Below are positions 12,005 to 23,023 of a DNA stretch of 64,000 nt, piece after piece. The DNA is from Brachyhypopomus gauderio. Lineage: Eukaryota; Chordata; Actinopteri; Gymnotiformes; Hypopomidae. The translations under genes and the position numbers were made by a program. The stretch is from contig NC_135214.1 in the NCBI RefSeq assembly GCF_052324685.1, positions 3,177,049 to 3,241,048 on the forward strand, given 5' to 3'. Each line of letters starts with the position of its first letter. Position 1 is the first letter of the stretch. The notes beneath the pieces were generated by a model. That model searched no databases, was not told where the DNA came from, and worked only from the letters and a program-made list of their open reading frames with translations.

Positions 12005-12044
<40 letters not shown>

Positions 12045-12045
12045 A
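11991..12045. repeat. (GA)n microsatellite
   Basis: Purine tract of GA units with AAA interruptions. It creates false Arg/Glu frames on plus and Ser/Leu frames on minus. Confidence 0.9.
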
Positions 12046-14139
12046 GAACAAAGGCTCAAATCTTTTATTACACAAATCTGTTGCAGAGGCTCGAGCATGA
12101 CCGCGTCTCAGAACTGCAGCTCCCATGTCTCTCGTGTCTGCTGTGTGGCCACCCTCTGGGCTGCCCCGAGCCAATGGATCAGACGAAGGTTTAAGTGAGA
12201 CTGAATTAAATATGAAGTTGATCGGACACAGCCTCCGCGTCCGTGCGGCCGCCCACTTACCAGCGCTACAATTAAAACCGAAGCGCTGGGCTTTTGCGCC
12301 CAATACTCGATCCCCGCTGAACGCCGTCAGGAACACGCTACTTTACGGACTTAAAATAAATCTTGCCTTAATCTATCGAAAACCTGACAAGTCGAGCGCA
12401 AGGCACTTAGCTGAGTAGTGTAGAAAAGGCCCCTACATTATTTATACCCTTTAATGGTGCCGCAATAGACTGCGTGTGAATCAACCCCAGCGCAATGCGC
12501 TAAAATAGCCACAGCTGTAATCAAACACATACATTCTCCTCCTGCCTCCTCCTCTGCTAACTGTTGGGTCAATGGGAGTCATCTTTGCATTGAGCACATT
12601 CTTTATGGGAGATTATCCTTTTTAATAGAGATTAAGGAGTGCAAGGTACCACCCCTCCCCCCCTTCCTTCTGATAGGATCTTTATGTGTAAGCTACTGAG
12701 AGTAAATATTAGTGCCACGGGGAAGCGAGCTTTACACTGTAAATACAGCACTGATGAAAGACACCTTCTCCAACAGTGTTATTCATCTGCATTCATTACA
12801 TCACTTCCCTTTTTGGAGAAGTCATGAAGACAGAAAATGAACTCCAAGCTCCTGGTTATGTCTGTGTAAAAGGATATCTGTGAACAGCTTTGAATCCTCG
12901 CCACACTGAGAACGGCACTAATTTGTCTCCTTACAACTCACCGTAAGCCTGTAATTTCTTACCTGGACCTAATCAGAGTCACACGGTTTGTGGAGTTCCC
13001 ATCGAACTTGCTGTTGCTGAGATACTGTACAATTTGTCTGACAAGCTGCTGACCATCTTTCCATAAGTACAGCATAAAACCGCACTGCCCATATTTGTAA
13101 CTCAACGTACACTTCAAATGTGGTATAACTAATATTTAAAGCTTTAAAACTCTTGTTCAAATTGAGTGGCTGGCTAGTAATTTTGAAAATAGTGTGACAG
13201 GCTGTCAAGGAGACTGAAGGATTTGTCAGCAGTTTTTATAGACAGAAACTCCCCATCTAAAGACTAAGGGCAGTGGAAGTACTACAGAACTTTGAGGGAC
13301 AGTCGGTCTCACAGACTGGCTGCACATTTTACAAGCGGTCTTGGTACAAAGTCTCTTTAGAGCTCTCCTAGCAGAAATAAGAGCAGAGGTTAGAGAGCAC
13401 CCTAGGAATACCGAGAACTCTACTTCTGAATGAAAAATGGAAGATGATGTGTGGTGCAGTGATGGCCGGGTCACTGAAGGAGTGTCTGGCAGACGGAGAG
13501 AGAGCACCACCACGTAGGTGCACAAATCCTCCACCACCAACCTCTGATGGACTTGTGTGCTTTCGTGCCAGGTGATGAACTCAATTTAAATCAGCTGGAA
13601 GCACCCAATGACATATTAAACGTTTAGTGTGAATGCGGAAAAAAACAAGGAAGTGATTAGCCTACCGATTAGCCAATAGCCAGATGTTAAACTCCTGTGT
13701 CAATCAAAAAATTTGAATGTGCCATGCAGTCATTGTGTGAGCTACGAATCTGTCTTCTTCTAAATCTCCTACAAAACTATTACATTTGAGCAAAATTGGT
13801 AGAATGCATCCCATGATGTATGGTGTCTTAAGGCGGGTTAATCAAATGAAATTGAGCGAAAATATACAGCTCTCATTCAGATTTTGTATATGCTCCTCAC
13901 TTCAGATTTCACAAACGGTAGAATCCCATTATAAACCCTACACCACAGTGAAGATATATAGCATCTGCAAGGCACAGAAATAAGTTTCCATTTCATTTAA
14001 CTCACTGGAGATGCGGGGGAGCAATATCCTACAAAACAAATATGATGTAGTCTTCTCTGATCATCACTTGATAGTGTGGTGACAAGCAAACTCTATTAAG
14101 CTGTCTTCAAATATGCAAAATGATATGATTTTACAATGA

Positions 14140-14680
14140 TTACATATTCACTTCCCAGCTGGCTGGCTCCATGGAACTCCATTTGTCATTGACTATTGTG
14201 TCCAATTATATGATTAGCTTTGAACACTCCGGCACTTGGAGAGCTCTCGTGTGTTCCAGTGCACTGACTGATTCACAAACAAAGTCATTACAACATGTAT
14301 TCACACATATCAAATAACAAACAGATGGCCATTGTGCGCGCGGGCTGATTTATTTGCAGCGCGAGCTGACGGAAAAAAAGGTAGTTTTCGCCGGCCTTTG
14401 TTTAGCGCTGACTGTTTTATATCCAGAGAGGAGCATCTGGCTCTCGAGGCGGTTAAATCAGCTCAAATGAAAGACAATCTTGTTTTCATTAATTTTTCTA
14501 TGACAAAAGCACTTGTTATGAAGATTTGAAATTACCAAGAAAGCTTCCCGATAATTCATCACACAGGCGCGTGATTGCTGGCGGTGTCCGTCTGCACCAG
14601 GACCGTCTCCCTCCTCTGGAGTGGGCCGAGAGCACCGCGGGCCAGGACGGCTTTCATTAGGACACTGACCAGTTACTGCC
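14140..14680. other. candidate conserved non-coding element
   Basis: Complex sequence rich in ATTA/TAAT cores and AGCTG/CAGCTG E-box-like motifs (near 14158, 14205, 14500). It has a CpG-bearing centre (gcgcgcgggctg...gcgcgagctgac, about 14335-14372) and no coding frame. It resembles a developmental enhancer by texture only. The nearest recognised gene is gpr18, 2.2 kb to the right. Confidence 0.25.
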
Positions 14681-14689
14681 ATGTCCTGT

Positions 14690-16898
14690 ATGCCGTGTGT
14701 GTGCAGTTAGAGCTCAGCGTGTAATCTCAATGCTACATAATGGCTGATGTGGTGCCGTTTGTATTGTCATATGTTACTGATGCCAACTATACACGCAAGA
14801 TGAGGCTTCAGTATATGTCCTTTATATAATATATTTATATATATACTACCTTTTCGTATAGAAGTCTTTTAACGTGTGTGACGTGCATTAGTATATCAGG
14901 CCGTCCATAATATTACAGCAACGTTCATACAGCCTACCTAACAGATCTCACATTCAGACGTACTGCACATGAAGTCTAATTATGTCCTTGAAATCTATCC
15001 GATACAGAAACCCCAAAGCAGCTCCCCCAAGTTAATCTGTAATCTTAATTTCGACAAGCTAAGAAGGTCTGACTTCGCCGAGTTTCAGGTTAGAAAGCAC
15101 CTTTCTCATCCCTCCTCGGCTGAAGATCTCGGATAGTGTGTGTTGTTTTATCGCCCATCTTCTCCCTGCATGGACTTCAACGCTTTTCCTTTGATGGTTA
15201 TCTTGGTCCTCGTATCGTGAGAGTACCCTCCTCATCCTCGCCCCATCTGCTTCTCCAGACCATTTTGCGGGAGAATTTTCCACCGGTCTCCCAACGTGTG
15301 TATTTTCTGACAGAGATTAATGTGCTGCTTAATTAGCCGTACGCTTGGTGACGGCTCTTGCTGAAGTATAAGGCACCTTGGAGTCTTTATCTGTATCTGG
15401 AGCAGATTAAATATCATACAAGAATATACGCAGATAACGCTTCCCAAGTGCGTTTTGATCTTGTAAATTTTGTACATGTGTAAAAAAACAAACAAAAGCC
15501 CTTTACCCACTTGTCTTGCATACCGTGTGTTGAAGCAAAATCCGGGAAATTAGTACATCATGCATTTTAATTAAGGTGGAAAATGCCACAAACCAAAAAT
15601 GATATCAGTGATACTACTACACACTTCGCTTGCACACCTCACCATGACCCTATAGCGCCTTATAGGGCTTGATGTCAGCGCTGCTGTCACATGTCTCCAC
15701 CTGCTGGTGAGAATTGGCTAAAGTGAAGCTCATGTCAACTCATGTGCAATACTGCCATCGCCTGGTAGATTTAAGAATGTGCAGCTTATTTTAAACAGAA
15801 TGGAAACAAAATCTGACACAACCGAAATGTTTCCTTTGTAATCCTCATTACTTTGGGAAGCACTCAGGCACTTTTAACAAACACTTTTCTTGTTTGTACA
15901 GCTGCTGTTGTACCTCTGTCTTGAAAATCTTGTGAAATATATATATACAATTATTACTAACAGTACAAAAAAGTAAAACAATGTTTTAGCTTTTCATTCA
16001 AATTTCATTATTGCATTTCTTTAAAAATATATATAAAAATGTAAAAATAATGCATAATTCAAAGTCTCATATTTTAGTACATTGCATATTTGATCCTGAA
16101 ATGAAAGATTAAAAGGCAAAACCAGGAAGAATAACCTCATGCTTGTGGGTATTCAAGTGCTGATTTTAACCTTGATGACTAAAGAAAGGTTTGCCCAAAT
16201 GAGATGTCTGAGTATCATGTGCTGAGAGAGAGAACATAATCGTTTTCCTGACATCTGCTGCTCGACCTTTTTCAGTCTTATACTTAAAATATTTTAAAAG
16301 GGTCAAAAATATTGTCCCTTGATTGCGTTGGCCTGTGGTTAATTCATGATTAGTGATTCATCAGAATCTCAGTTTACGTCTCTTTCACTTCATGGGTGGA
16401 AACTGCTTTGAGGAAGCTGATAAATCAAACTGGCCACTGGATCCAGTCTGACGGGCATTCACCATTCTGTACGTTTCTTCTTTGATTTCTGTAATCTGCC
16501 CCCCTGAAAATCATCACCAGCTGAACTGTTAGCTTAAGCCATAATACGATTACAAGTTCTCGCCAAAAAGGGTTGTTAACAGAGCTCTCCAATAAGGTGG
16601 TGGATGTGAAAGTGCAAATGAAATTACGGTGCCTACTTCTCCTTTTTTTCAAACCACACAAGTGCATAACCAAAACAGTATTTTTACACACTGCACCTAA
16701 ACCACGTCCCGAGAGGTTCTCCACATCGCTCTCAGTCCTCAGGGGCCTCAGAGCAGGCCAGGTTTCTGCTCTGACCAGCTCCCAGAATGCCCGAGCAAGA
16801 AATGAACCAAGTTAGAGGGAGATCAGATCAGAAGTGTGAAACCACCCTCTCCCCCCCCCCAATCCCTCCCCACCACATGAGACCGGTTTGGTGAGACG
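14690..16898. other. 3' flank of gpr18, no gene recognised
   Basis: AT-rich sequence with short TA-rich tracts (14822-14850, 15938-15950, 16026-16040). It probably includes the gpr18 3' UTR. No clear AATAAA on the minus strand was found within 1 kb of the stop, so the polyA site is undetermined. Confidence 0.4.
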
Positions 16899-17885
16899 CT
16901 AAAGCATGGCACTGGTGAGGTTGCTGAGCGACCGCACGCTGTTTGTGTGGCGACTCTTTCTTCGCACGCTCCTCAAGTAGTTCCTGTACATGATCACACT
17001 GATGACCCGGTCCTGGAACTGCTTGGACACGATGTAGTAGAGGATGATGTCCAGAACCGTGCTCATGTTCATAAGGAAGGTGGTGAAGGCGCCCCAGGTG
17101 CTGTAGTCCTGCTGGTTCTGCTCCAGCAGCAGGAAGACGAAGCAGACGTGGTATGGCACGAAGCAGACCAGCACCTGCACGATCAGCGTGACGATGATGC
17201 GGATGGACTTCTTCTTCACGTTGGGCTTCAGCTTGGACGTGCGCCCGTGCACCAGGTTGTTGACGATGGTCACGTAGCAGCCCACCATGATGAACATGGG
17301 CACCAGGAAAAAGAATCCCAGGCGTGCGAAGTGCACGGGGTTGTCTCTGCGCAGGTACACCACGTCGTGCATCTTCAGGCACGTGGTGTGATTGGACGCT
17401 TTGTCCGGGTCCTGGTCCTGGAACAGGAGCGGCGCGGCGCTGCCCAGGGTCATGATCCACATGCCCGCGCACGACAGCACGGCCTTGGGCACGTTTTTCA
17501 GCACTTTGCTATGTCGCGGCTGGACTATGGCGACGTAGCGGTCGGCGCTGATCAGGGCGAAGAGCCAAAGGGCCAGGCAGGGGTAGACGATGCTGAGAGC
17601 CGCGGTCACCCTGCAGAAGGTGTCTCCGAAGGGCCAGTGGTTCTTAGCGTAGTAAATCATGCGGAATGGCAGAAGCATAATGAAGATGAGGTCCACCACA
17701 GCCACATTGATCATGTAGATGGTTACCGAGTTCCTTCTCTTCGTAGTCAGAGCGAAGACCCAGAGGGCCGTGAGATTGACCGTCAGGCCTACGCAGAAGA
17801 TGACGCTGTAGAACACCAGGCTGGCAGTGCGGAATAGCAAAGGGAGCTGCTCCTCAAACCTCCCTACCGAAGAACTCTGCTCCAT
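16899..17885 (-). CDS. gpr18: GPR18, class A lipid-type G protein-coupled receptor
   Basis: The protein of 328 residues closely resembles vertebrate GPR18, the receptor reported to respond to N-arachidonylglycine and resolvin D2 and expressed in leukocytes; ligand pairing is still debated. It is a plasma-membrane seven-helix protein. Visible marks are TM1 GLTVN (N37), TM2 D65, C91 pairing with C169, ADRY (D115-R116-Y117), the TM6 segment FVPYH (242-246), and DIILYY (279-284) in TM7, the family's variant of NPxxY. The tail RSVRRKS...RSLSN is also GPR18-like. An N-glycosylation sequon is at N165 in loop 2. The start is the ATG at 17883-17885 (context ATCATGG). The longer frame to 17915 would read through a strong acceptor, so its ten extra residues are probably intronic. 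The gene is intact, as in tetrapods, in one coding exon next to gpr183. Confidence 0.93.
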   Translation of the reverse strand: MEQSSSVGRFEEQLPLLFRTASLVFYSVIFCVGLTVNLTALWVFALTTKRRNSVTIYMINVAVVDLIFIMLLPFRMIYYAKNHWPFGDTFCRVTAALSIVYPCLALWLFALISADRYVAIVQPRHSKVLKNVPKAVLSCAGMWIMTLGSAAPLLFQDQDPDKASNHTTCLKMHDVVYLRRDNPVHFARLGFFFLVPMFIMVGCYVTIVNNLVHGRTSKLKPNVKKKSIRIIVTLIVQVLVCFVPYHVCFVFLLLEQNQQDYSTWGAFTTFLMNMSTVLDIILYYIVSKQFQDRVISVIMYRNYLRSVRRKSRHTNSVRSLSNLTSAML

Positions 17886-17895
17886 GATGAAAGAC

Positions 17896-18623
17896 CTGGT
17901 GGAAGAGAAGGACACAAAGTCACTTTGTCAGAATGGAAAGAATTGTGAATTTCAGGAGACTGGCGAATAAAATTAAACTGCCTGCCATGACTGTGGTTTA
18001 TGTTTGCAGAACGCATCATCTTTCATGCTAGAGATATTTTTGTGTTGGATTTTGCAGGCTGTGTCATTGCTTGACATCACCCTGAAGCCCCTGAGCCACC
18101 CACAGGGGAATCGACACACACCTCAAGGGAAGTGTGGTGAGGTCTGTCATTTATTAAGAAGCTTAAAATAAAGACTAACACTTAAATGTAAGCAAACAAA
18201 CAGATAAATAAATAGAGAGCTTTTAGTAAAAAGACGTTGAACCCGATCAGATTGTAACCCACAGAGGCATAAAGGGAAGACAAAAGATATCTGATAAAGA
18301 TAGCCTGATATTCAAAAGAAGTTCTCACCTAGTCATTTTGTCTAGATACACTCAACATGACAACATTTCAGCATTTTCGTTTCAACACGACAACATATGA
18401 ACATTTACAGCCTACAGTTACACAGAACTCTGTCCGTCTGCGTGTATCTTTCTACTGTGGCAGAGCAACAAAGCATGTGACCTTTTCTAAAGTCATTCTC
18501 ACTCAGGTCTGTGATTCCAAACAACAGCGATTTTGTTCTTTTGTATTCCTTCATCTCTTTCTTTCTTTGTGCTGTCGCTCTCTGGTTGGCACACCATAGG
18601 AAGTTAAGCAATGTCGAACTTAC
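17896..18623 (-). other. gpr18: predicted 5' UTR intron of gpr18
   Basis: On the minus strand a pyrimidine-rich acceptor (ttctcttccaccag) ends at 17896, ten bases before the ATG. An excellent donor (GAG|GTAAGT) lies at 18623-18618. This gives a 728-nt intron separating a non-coding first exon from the coding exon. Mammalian GPR18 also has non-coding 5' exons. Inferred from splice motifs only. Confidence 0.55.
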
Positions 18624-18735
18624 CTCAGTGACCTACATCATCATCTGTTGGCACGGTGATGATCTGGGGCCCGTGAAGAGGACTGGTAATACGGTGGTGA
18701 GCCATCTCTGCTCAAGCACCGCTCCACTAGCGTAC
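18624..18735 (-). other. gpr18: predicted non-coding exon 1 of gpr18
   Basis: Sequence between the donor at 18623 and a TATA-like box near 18757-18768. The 5' end is set only by assuming initiation 25-30 nt downstream of that box, so it is approximate. Confidence 0.35.
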
Positions 18736-18803
18736 AGGAAGTCATGGAGCCATGCCTTTATTTAAATCAGCTCTTTTCTTTCTCTTTTGGTTATGACTTC
18801 CTG
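18735..18803 (-). promoter_or_regulatory. gpr18: candidate gpr18 promoter: TATA-like box and ETS motifs
   Basis: On the minus strand ATTTAAATAAAG (18768-18757) is a TATA-like element. It is flanked by two ETS-type cores, acttcctgt (18743-18735) and acaggaagt (18803-18793). ETS/PU.1 sites are common in leukocyte gene promoters, which suits GPR18. The positions agree with the predicted first exon. Confidence 0.35.
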
Positions 18804-19919
18804 TGTTGCTTGCACTACAGAAAAAAAGATGGCTTTAAATTATGATATGAATTATTATATATTCTCTATCTTTCTATAACTCAATTAGTCTATTAGTCTC
18901 TATTATAAGCAGTTTAGCTGCTGTGTATTTTTCAAAATATTTGCTTTTTTGTCCTGTGTACAGTAGCAGAATGCAATGTTCATCACCTTAAATTAGCCTG
19001 AGATCTTGAAATGTTCTTAAGCAGGAAATAAGATTCTTTTAATAGCCCTTACACCAACCCTGCGAGTGGAGAGCCATGTTAAACGTGTAGCTGTTAAATC
19101 ATGGCTTGTGAGGAGCAGACAGACAGGATGAAGGTGAGGATGAGGATGAGGGGGAGATGACTTAAGACATGAGCTTGAGGCCACTGCTGGAAACACCTTG
19201 TGTTCGTAACACTTTGAACACTTCATTTTTTGAGTCACTAGAACACACACACACACACACACATGTCTCCATACGCCATTTCAAGAATAGGGACTGTGTT
19301 CTCTGTTCTCTAGATGACTTTATATTCAGTGGTAATCACTGAATCATAATACTGTAGAGTACGCCAAGAGTTACGTGTTGGTAAATAGTGATCAAGTCGA
19401 AAATAAATAGTTACAAGTAGTGAAAGGTTACAGAATTTGTCCCATTATTAAAAGCTTCAGTAAATCTACAAAGCTATGATGAAAAAAAACTTTTATTAAC
19501 AGCCATCAAATACAGAGACGTGACGTAAATTGTAAAGTCATTTTTAAGTACCAGTATGCACCACATCATTAGTGAGGACTTCTCTGAACAGGGCACAGTC
19601 TCCTCTTTATGACTGAAAGCCTTGATGAGTGTTTTAAAACGCTTGTTTAGTAAGTGACAACACACTTATCATGAGTGTGTTCTCACGAGCACCACGTACT
19701 ATTAATAAATAGATTGCACAAATGTCTTGTTCACAGTCTTTCTAGTCCCAGACGAGTTCCTTGTTGTTCCCAGCTTGGTGTCTGGAGGGACGTGGCTCTG
19801 TTAAACCCTTACCTTAGCCAGCAGGACTAGACACTTATCGACTGCTCACCGCTCTTCATTTTTAAGAGAAGGTTTTAAAGTTTGATTGACTGCAGGACAT
19901 CACTGGGCTCCACCAGCGT
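18804..19919. other. intergenic between gpr18 and gpr183, no gene recognised
   Basis: AT-rich DNA with a (CA)n tract at 19243-19263. Nothing gene-like seen. Confidence 0.6.
19243..19263. repeat. (CA)n microsatellite
   Basis: About ten CA units. Confidence 0.85.
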
Positions 19920-19929
19920 CCACATACAC

Positions 19930-19961
<32 letters not shown>

Positions 19962-19997
19962 ACACACATACATACATACACACATACATACATACAC

Positions 19998-20074
<77 letters not shown>

Positions 20075-20096
20075 GACACGCAGACACACAGACGCA

Positions 20097-20144
<48 letters not shown>

Positions 20145-20149
20145 ACCAC
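19920..20149. repeat. compound (CA)n/(CATA)n microsatellite
   Basis: About 230 bp of CA units interspersed with CATACATA blocks and CAGACA variants. All six frames are open over parts of it (His/Thr, Val/Cys and similar), producing false ORFs of up to 158 codons. Confidence 0.95.
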
Positions 20150-21670
20150 AGCCATGATGAAACTGCAGCAGGGCTACAGCTAAAGGACCAAAGCCCTCAA
20201 ACCCAGCCAAGCAGCCAACGGGTTTCCTTATTAAAACAAACAGAAAACATGGGGATTGGTCTTTGGCCCACGCATCATTATAATTTTTCATTCTGCTATA
20301 AAAAAAAACAACCCAAAACAAAAAAATACAAACATAAAAATTAAAAAACAAGCAGTTCCAACGTCAGCAGCAGCGTGTGGCAAAATTAAAAATGGGAGGG
20401 GCCAAACGGAAACACTTTAGCAGGTTTTAAAGAAATGAGAGTGTGTGTGTAGTTCCCCCACCTCCGTCCTGACCCTCCCCCACCCGCTTCCCCTTTCTGA
20501 TCAAAACACACTGCAGGAGAACCTACAGTACATGTACACCAAATGGAGCGATGGTGTATTCAGGAGACAAACCATGTTTTAATTCCTTCCAGCAGAACGT
20601 GTCTGTATATCCATACATACCTGTTTCAGAGGTGCTCACTCAAACGTCCTCCATCTTCTCTCTGTGTTTACAGGTCTCAAGGGACGTTTGCCCCTCATGT
20701 TAGTGAAGACTCCACCCTGGACTCCAAGCCAAATAACACAAATACAATAAAACACACACACACACACACACACACACGCACGCACGCACGCACACACACA
20801 CACCCCGCCTCTCTCAGACCCGTAGAGACTTCAGTAAGCCTCATAAAAAGCCACCCGTGTCAGCTGATCGCTGAGGTGAGTCTACATCTCGCTCTCTACG
20901 TGCATGTGAGTGTTTTTTTTTTCTTTCATGCGAAGAATAAACTCTCCAGAGCAGAAGTGGTTGGGCGGGCGGTCAGCACACACCAGGCTGCCGGTGAGGT
21001 TCTGAACTCCAGGCCCGGCGCTGAGACGTTTTGGTCGCGTTGCTGTGGCTGGAGTTGGACATTACACGCGGACATCACTGAGCTCTACGCAACAGTGTCA
21101 GGAGCAGCAGCTGTGGCTTCCCAGGGTTCACGTTGTGATACGGCAGTGTGTTGTAAAAGGAAGGTATAGCCTACCCGCTAAAAGAAAGACCCGCTAAAAT
21201 AAAGACCCGCTAAAAGAAAGTGCAGAAAGACCACAGCACCAGTGCAACGAATCATGCAAAACTGACCCTGGTTCAGTGTTGTCACCCCAACAGTGCAAAC
21301 ACTCCTGCCAAACAAAATAACACTTTACTACTACACAACAACACCTCTTACACACAGTTACAAGTGTTGACATTTTACAACACAAGAAAGACATTAGTTT
21401 GTGGAATGATTGTAATGCCATCACGTTCAGAATATCTACTCAATATGTTTCTCATTAAGAGTTTACACAGAGGGAATACATGGCTAATCTCACAGTATTA
21501 CACTAGTTTTCTGTTGTACTCTTTCAGAATCTTCAGCATCTAATGTACGTCTCTGTGCATTTTAACCTTTTTGATATGTCTTAATTTCGAGTAAATAGGC
21601 TATTCCTAACACATCTAATGGTCTCAAGTGGAGATTTTATAGCTGAAATAATCCAGTAAAAGTCAAACTC
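20150..21670. other. intergenic, no gene recognised
   Basis: Contains (CA)n(CG-CA)n at 20752-20803 and a triplicated (a)agacccgctaaaa motif at about 21188-21218. A plus frame of 208 codons at 20543-21169 runs through the CA repeat and shows no recognisable protein. Confidence 0.5.
20752..20803. repeat. (CA)n/(CGCA)n microsatellite
   Basis: CA units interrupted by four CGCA units. Confidence 0.9.
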
Positions 21671-21720
21671 AAACTGGTTGTATATAGAGCATTTAACAGC
21701 ATTTGTCACAACGCAGCTTT

Positions 21721-21724
<4 letters not shown>

Positions 21725-21780
<56 letters not shown>
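21725..21780. repeat. (TA)n microsatellite
   Basis: 28 uninterrupted AT/TA units, a self-complementary stretch able to form cruciforms. Confidence 0.95.
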
Positions 21781-21782
<2 letters not shown>

Positions 21783-21847
21783 AGATCTCTGATTCCTCAT
21801 CCCAACCTTGGCAAGGAAAGTGCAGGTTTAAGGAAGTAACCTTGGGA

Positions 21848-21894
21848 GGACTAGGACTAGCACTAGGACTAGCACTAGGACTAGCACTAGCACT
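21848..21894. repeat. short minisatellite (ggactagcacta)n
   Basis: About four imperfect 12-bp units alternating ggacta and gcacta. Confidence 0.85.
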
Positions 21895-21905
21895 CGGCAG
21901 GGAAT

Positions 21906-23023
21906 GTATCCTTGGGCAGTTCTGCTGGCTGGAACATGGTGAAAATCTTTGCAAAATAAATATGTTTTATCATACATTTTCTGGTGCAAACACCAGAACG
22001 TTCAGCTGTGAAAGGGGAAGTGGATGGTGATTCTCATGTCCTGCTTGTCAGGCTGTTGGTCACACAGATGGCCTGTAGTTTCCTAGAGGAAGAAAACTAT
22101 TAAGGTTAACTATTGTCTTATCTCTACTTTGCCCCAACACAAATGAACTTTAATTTTGAAGTAAATCTTGAAGACAGCTAATAGATTTTTCTAAGAACGA
22201 TTCTACTGACATTGCCAATGAATTTAGCTGCAAACACAGTAGACTGTACCACTGACTATGTGTCTTTTGTCGGTGTTAAGGTGTCAGTGCAATATAAGTA
22301 AATTAATGAGGCCATAGGTACAGTATAACATTTGCTGTGATGTTGAATTATATTGCCCTCTCGAGGCAAACCCCTGTAATTGCAGTTTCAATACATAATA
22401 CAGGTTCTCTATGTATATGATTAGGAAAATATGTACTAATAAGTTCCTTATACAAGGTCTCTGGATTATTTTTTAAATGGTACAGATGACAGTATATTAT
22501 AAGCATGAGAACTTGCAAGCGGTTTAATTTTGTGAAGCACTGCATTCATACACAGATTGTGGTCATGGTGGGCAGGTAATTATTATCAATCTGTTACCCA
22601 AAGTTCCTGCATACATGTAAAACAGGAATATGACAGAAGGTGGCGCTCTTAGATTGGAGACCATAAATGGGAACATGTGGTTTCATCTGAGGAGTCAAAA
22701 CATCTCGTTTCTAAGGAACTTGCTGATATTTTGTCATCTCTAAACAGCAACAATCTTCACAAACCAATCAGCTCGGGGCGCAAGTATTTGAATTATTGTC
22801 ATATAAAAAAAAAACGTGACAGTAAGCAATATAAATCCAACGGACAAATCAAAGATGAGAAATATATACACTAGGAATAATAAATTATACAACAGAACTT
22901 ATTCCCTGCTGTGGTCTTCTGGAAGATTGCTCACATTGCTCCCATGGCAGCGTGTTTTGTTGCGTAGTGAGTCACTTCCATGGTGGATCCACGTCTGCTG
23001 TAACTCTGAGGACTCCCGTTACT
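21906..23023. other. 3' flank of gpr183, no separate gene recognised
   Basis: AT-rich sequence likely including the gpr183 3' UTR. TTTAAT (minus-strand ATTAAA) occurs at about 22148 and 22523, but neither is a convincing polyA signal. Confidence 0.4.

Larger units (their letters stand above)
10112..14139. other. intergenic, CpG-containing, no gene recognised
   Basis: Contains (CT)n at 11112-11133 and (GA)n at 11991-12045. Several complex non-repetitive stretches (about 11270-11640, 12130-12420, 12540-12660) look like non-coding conserved DNA. Open frames at 10610-11038 (minus) and 12125-12418 (plus) show no recognisable protein and lack exon borders, so I do not call genes. Confidence 0.5.
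21675..21905 (+). repeat. diverged copy of a dispersed fish repeat, with internal (TA)n
   Basis: Its start (tatatagagcatttaacagcatttgtcacaacgcagctttaca) and its later part (gaagtaaccttgggaggactaggact) line up in the same order with the copy at 37005-37240 (tgtatagcgcttttaacaa...cgcaaagcagctttaca and gaagaaacctcgggagaaccaagactc). A (TA)28 array (21725-21780) and a (ggactagcacta)n minisatellite (21848-21894) have expanded inside it. Confidence 0.55.

Noticed and set aside
16828..17472. 214-codon minus frame inside gpr18
   Set aside because: Out-of-frame overlap with a real, family-matching receptor. No independent support.
16947..17837. 296-codon plus-strand frame antisense to gpr18
   Set aside because: Shadow frame caused by GC-rich third positions of the receptor gene. 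Its His/Val/Asp-rich composition is typical of an antisense frame.
17886..17915. Upstream ATG of gpr18 adding ten residues
   Set aside because: It lies beyond a strong splice acceptor, so it is probably intronic. The inner ATG has the better context and gives the usual family length.
19862..20351. His/Thr and Val/Cys frames of up to 158 codons
   Set aside because: Produced by the compound CA/CATA repeat.
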